From contig JANUWF010001176.1 in NCBI GenBank assembly GCA_026120185.1, positions 5,093,501 through 5,157,500 on the forward strand: a stretch of DNA of 64,000 nt, written 5' to 3'. A program made the translations under genes and the position numbers. A model generated the notes under the pieces. It saw only the letters and a list, made by a program, of their open reading frames with translations. It was not told the DNA's origin and made no database searches. This document shows, one piece after another, positions 61,944 to 64,000 of this stretch (positions are counted from its first letter, which is position 1; the number at the start of each line of letters is the position of its first letter). This DNA comes from Voacanga thouarsii. Its lineage: Eukaryota; Streptophyta; Magnoliopsida; Gentianales; Apocynaceae.

Positions 61944-63662
61944 TGTTGGGTATCTCAGGCTCGTATCCTATACGGCGCAGCGAAAAATAAAACGAGATAC
62001 CCTCCCAGGACCCATCTATGTATGGAAAACAAGATATAATAAGGGTAAAGGTAACAACTTTTACTTTTGCGCGATCGTCCGAAGAACAAAAATTTCTTCT
62101 TGAAGTTGAGGCATGATCCAGCTATCCTCGTGATCAACCTCCACGTGAGTTGAACATCTAACCACTATAATCACAGTGTGTGATTATCTCTAACAGTAAT
62201 CCACACAGAGGAATACTCAAGTACCAAATTTCTATGCTAGCAAAAAAAGGATGGCGGCTAGGGTTCAAGATCAAAATCGAGATAGAGAAGAATAAGATTT
62301 TCGTGGTTGTTGTTTTTGTTGTGTGTTGTTCAGCTATTGGCTAGGGTTTTTCGTGTGTTATTAGCTACCATATATCACACGAAATTCCCTTCCCAAAACT
62401 GAGAATTCTAATCCTATTAGAATTCCCTAATTATAATTTAAAACATCAAGTTCTCACAATTATAACTTGTACCACAAATTATAACTAATTATATTTTGTC
62501 CACAATAACTTTTCTTTCTCTCAATTAACCCCACATTGTTATCAAATAACATCTTGAGTATATAATCCTCTATTGTGTGTGACCTATTAGGTTTCCCAGT
62601 CAATTGGTAGCGAACATGAATTAATCCAAACGTCTTTGAGATCAATAATCCATAATTAATTAGAATTAATCCCATTAATTCTAATCAGGATTGGTTTATT
62701 AATTCATCAATTAATAAAACCATATTCTCAGATCATGAGTAGTATTTAGCAACACATCATGACTACCCAAGAGTCCAGGAAGTCAAGTGGCTTGACATGA
62801 ACCCTTCAATAACAAACTTCAGTGCAATCAACTTCTTTCACCATACAATATCTCATTCGGTTTGGAGTATTGAATTAGTGCCAACTCCCTCCAGAATGAA
62901 TTCTGGTCCAAATACAATAGTAGTTGTATCAGGAACCCACTACTCTAGATGTGTATCAATTGGAACTGTTTCCAATACACAATTGCCTTGGCCAAGAACT
63001 TTTGAGTAGTAATTCCTACAAGTGGCCGTGAGATATTCGCCCCTACTATTAGGAGTGGTGAATCCTTTATTGACCCTCTCAACTACTTTTTTTTACCTCA
63101 CCATGTACCCAATATCCATCCCATAGGCGGCCCTCGATCGAGCTCCGAAGGTTGGAATCAAAGTACAAGGTTCAGCAAACAAAGTATCTTGGAGATCTCA
63201 AGTCTAAGGATACTTGCACGTTTGCTATATTGAGATTATATCACTGGCACTAAATAGTTATCCATGTGATTATCTCAAAGCTAGGTCATCCAATGAACTT
63301 GTTCCATTAACAAGCATCCATGTATTAACTTTGAGTATCTCAATACTTACGGTTATAAGAACCACTGCCTGATCAAATCAGGAAGTCTAATACATGCTAG
63401 TATTAACGCATTAATGATGCTCTATCTCACTAATACTATGACTTGAGACTATTTAAGTAATAACACCATCTAGTGTAGTAGGAATCTCATATCATGATCT
63501 CTATCATGATTTTCTTAACACAGTGTTGTACTATGGACTTTATCGAACAGTTATATTACTTAAAGTAAACAAAGAAACTATAAGATAAATAATGCCTTTT
63601 ATTAAAATAAAATATGTCATATATAATGTACAAGTGATTGCCTCTAGGGCACAACACTAATA
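61944..63662 (-). repeat. Copia-2 5' LTR
   Basis: The inverse of the Copia-1 LTR. The plus strand starts tgttgggtatctcaggc and ends gcacaacactaata, a decayed version of the TGTTAGTG start. 1719 bp, close to the 1711-1714 bp of Copia-1. Confidence 0.9.
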
Positions 63663-64000
63663 GTTGTCACTTTGTTAAAACCCCCCACATCCGAACAAAT
63701 ATCATTAACCAACTCACAAAGACCATCTGATAAATCAATCCTACCTTAGGACAAAACATCCCCCACATACGGACAAAACCCCTTCACCAACTCACAAATG
63801 ACCTTTGATCAATCCAATCCACAACTAGACAACCCACAACCGGCCAAATAAACAAAGACAACCTAATAAACCCATCCCACATCAAGATAAAGTTTCCTTG
63901 CATTTGTCATTTTGTCACTACCTCCACTAAAGGACAAACACATTCAACATCTTGCAAATGCTAAAATAATCAAGCCAACTCACATCTGGACAACCCACAT
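63663..64000. repeat. Unassigned DNA with degenerate tandem repeat, about 77-bp unit
   Basis: Two units, 63677-63752 and 63753-63830, share cccccacat, gacaaa, accaactcacaa and gatcaatc strings in order. A weaker third follows. The sequence is CA-rich and T-poor compared with the window. It could be the edge of a satellite-like array or another element continuing past the window. Confidence 0.55.

Larger units (their letters stand above)
58831..63662 (-). mobile_element. Copia-2, truncated Ty1/Copia element
   Basis: Read on the minus strand: 5' LTR (63662-61944), PBS, leader of about 1.8 kb, gag, protease and the beginning of the pre-integrase region, then an abrupt end at 58831 against LTR B-3. 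Integrase core, reverse transcriptase, RNase H and the 3' LTR are missing. It belongs to the Copia-1 family but retains coding sequence that Copia-1 has lost. Confidence 0.9.

Overview
This window is plant nuclear DNA, almost certainly from an angiosperm (probably a eudicot). It is AT-rich intergenic heterochromatin built of transposons nested in transposons. The basis is direct: a CACTA (En/Spm) DNA transposon with intact termini, Ty3/Gypsy and Ty1/Copia LTR elements with tRNA-iMet primer-binding sites and 5-bp target duplications, and no intact host gene. Nearly every coding remnant carries in-frame stops. The only clear host-gene sequence is a fragment of DNA topoisomerase II with its introns.

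Layout. (1) 1-724 plus 39181-43114 are two halves of one Copia element on the minus strand (Copia-3), split by a CACTA insertion. (2) CACTA-1 spans 725-39180, with terminal CACTACAAGAAAAA inverted repeats and a CCA target duplication. Without its nested insertions it is about 13.2 kb. It carries a decayed tnpD-type transposase (minus, 30833-35822) and a decayed second gene of the tnpA/Transposase_24 type (minus, 1608-30382). (3) Inside CACTA-1 lie a solo LTR of Gypsy-type family A (4158-7975, TSD tcttt), a solo LTR of family B (9639-29568, TSD accat) and a solo LTR of family C (31344-32881). The family B LTR was itself hit by a truncated family B element (12429-about 24363) and by a second solo LTR A (25139-29134, TSD atagg). 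The truncated B element was then hit by Copia-1 (17530-23643). The nest is therefore five deep. (4) 43115-45660 is a family A-like LTR fragment interrupted by a second solo LTR C (43242-44779, TSD ctaca). (5) 45661-56238 holds CACTA-2, whose termini were not found. It has a better-preserved tnpD-like gene (52336-55898), the first exon of the second gene, a tandem-repeat block and the topoisomerase II fragment (48307-49120). (6) 56239-58830 is a truncated LTR B, joined abruptly to a truncated Copia element on the minus strand (Copia-2, 58831-63662). (7) 63663-64000 is unassigned DNA with a degenerate tandem repeat.

Functionally this is a graveyard. The CACTA genes would have encoded a DDE transposase and a subterminal-repeat-binding partner. 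Copia-1 has two LTRs but only a gag remnant, so it must have depended on enzymes from another element. The most unusual items are: an acidic, proline-rich open frame between the PBS and gag of the family B element; a GC-rich hairpin module of about 60 bp shared by Copia leaders and the unrelated LTR C family, at about 100-bp spacing in both; a 620-bp internal duplication in CACTA-1; and the intron-containing topoisomerase II fragment lying among CACTA-2 repeats. All identity statements are by eye; no searches were run. The names A, B, C and Copia-1 to -3 are local labels.
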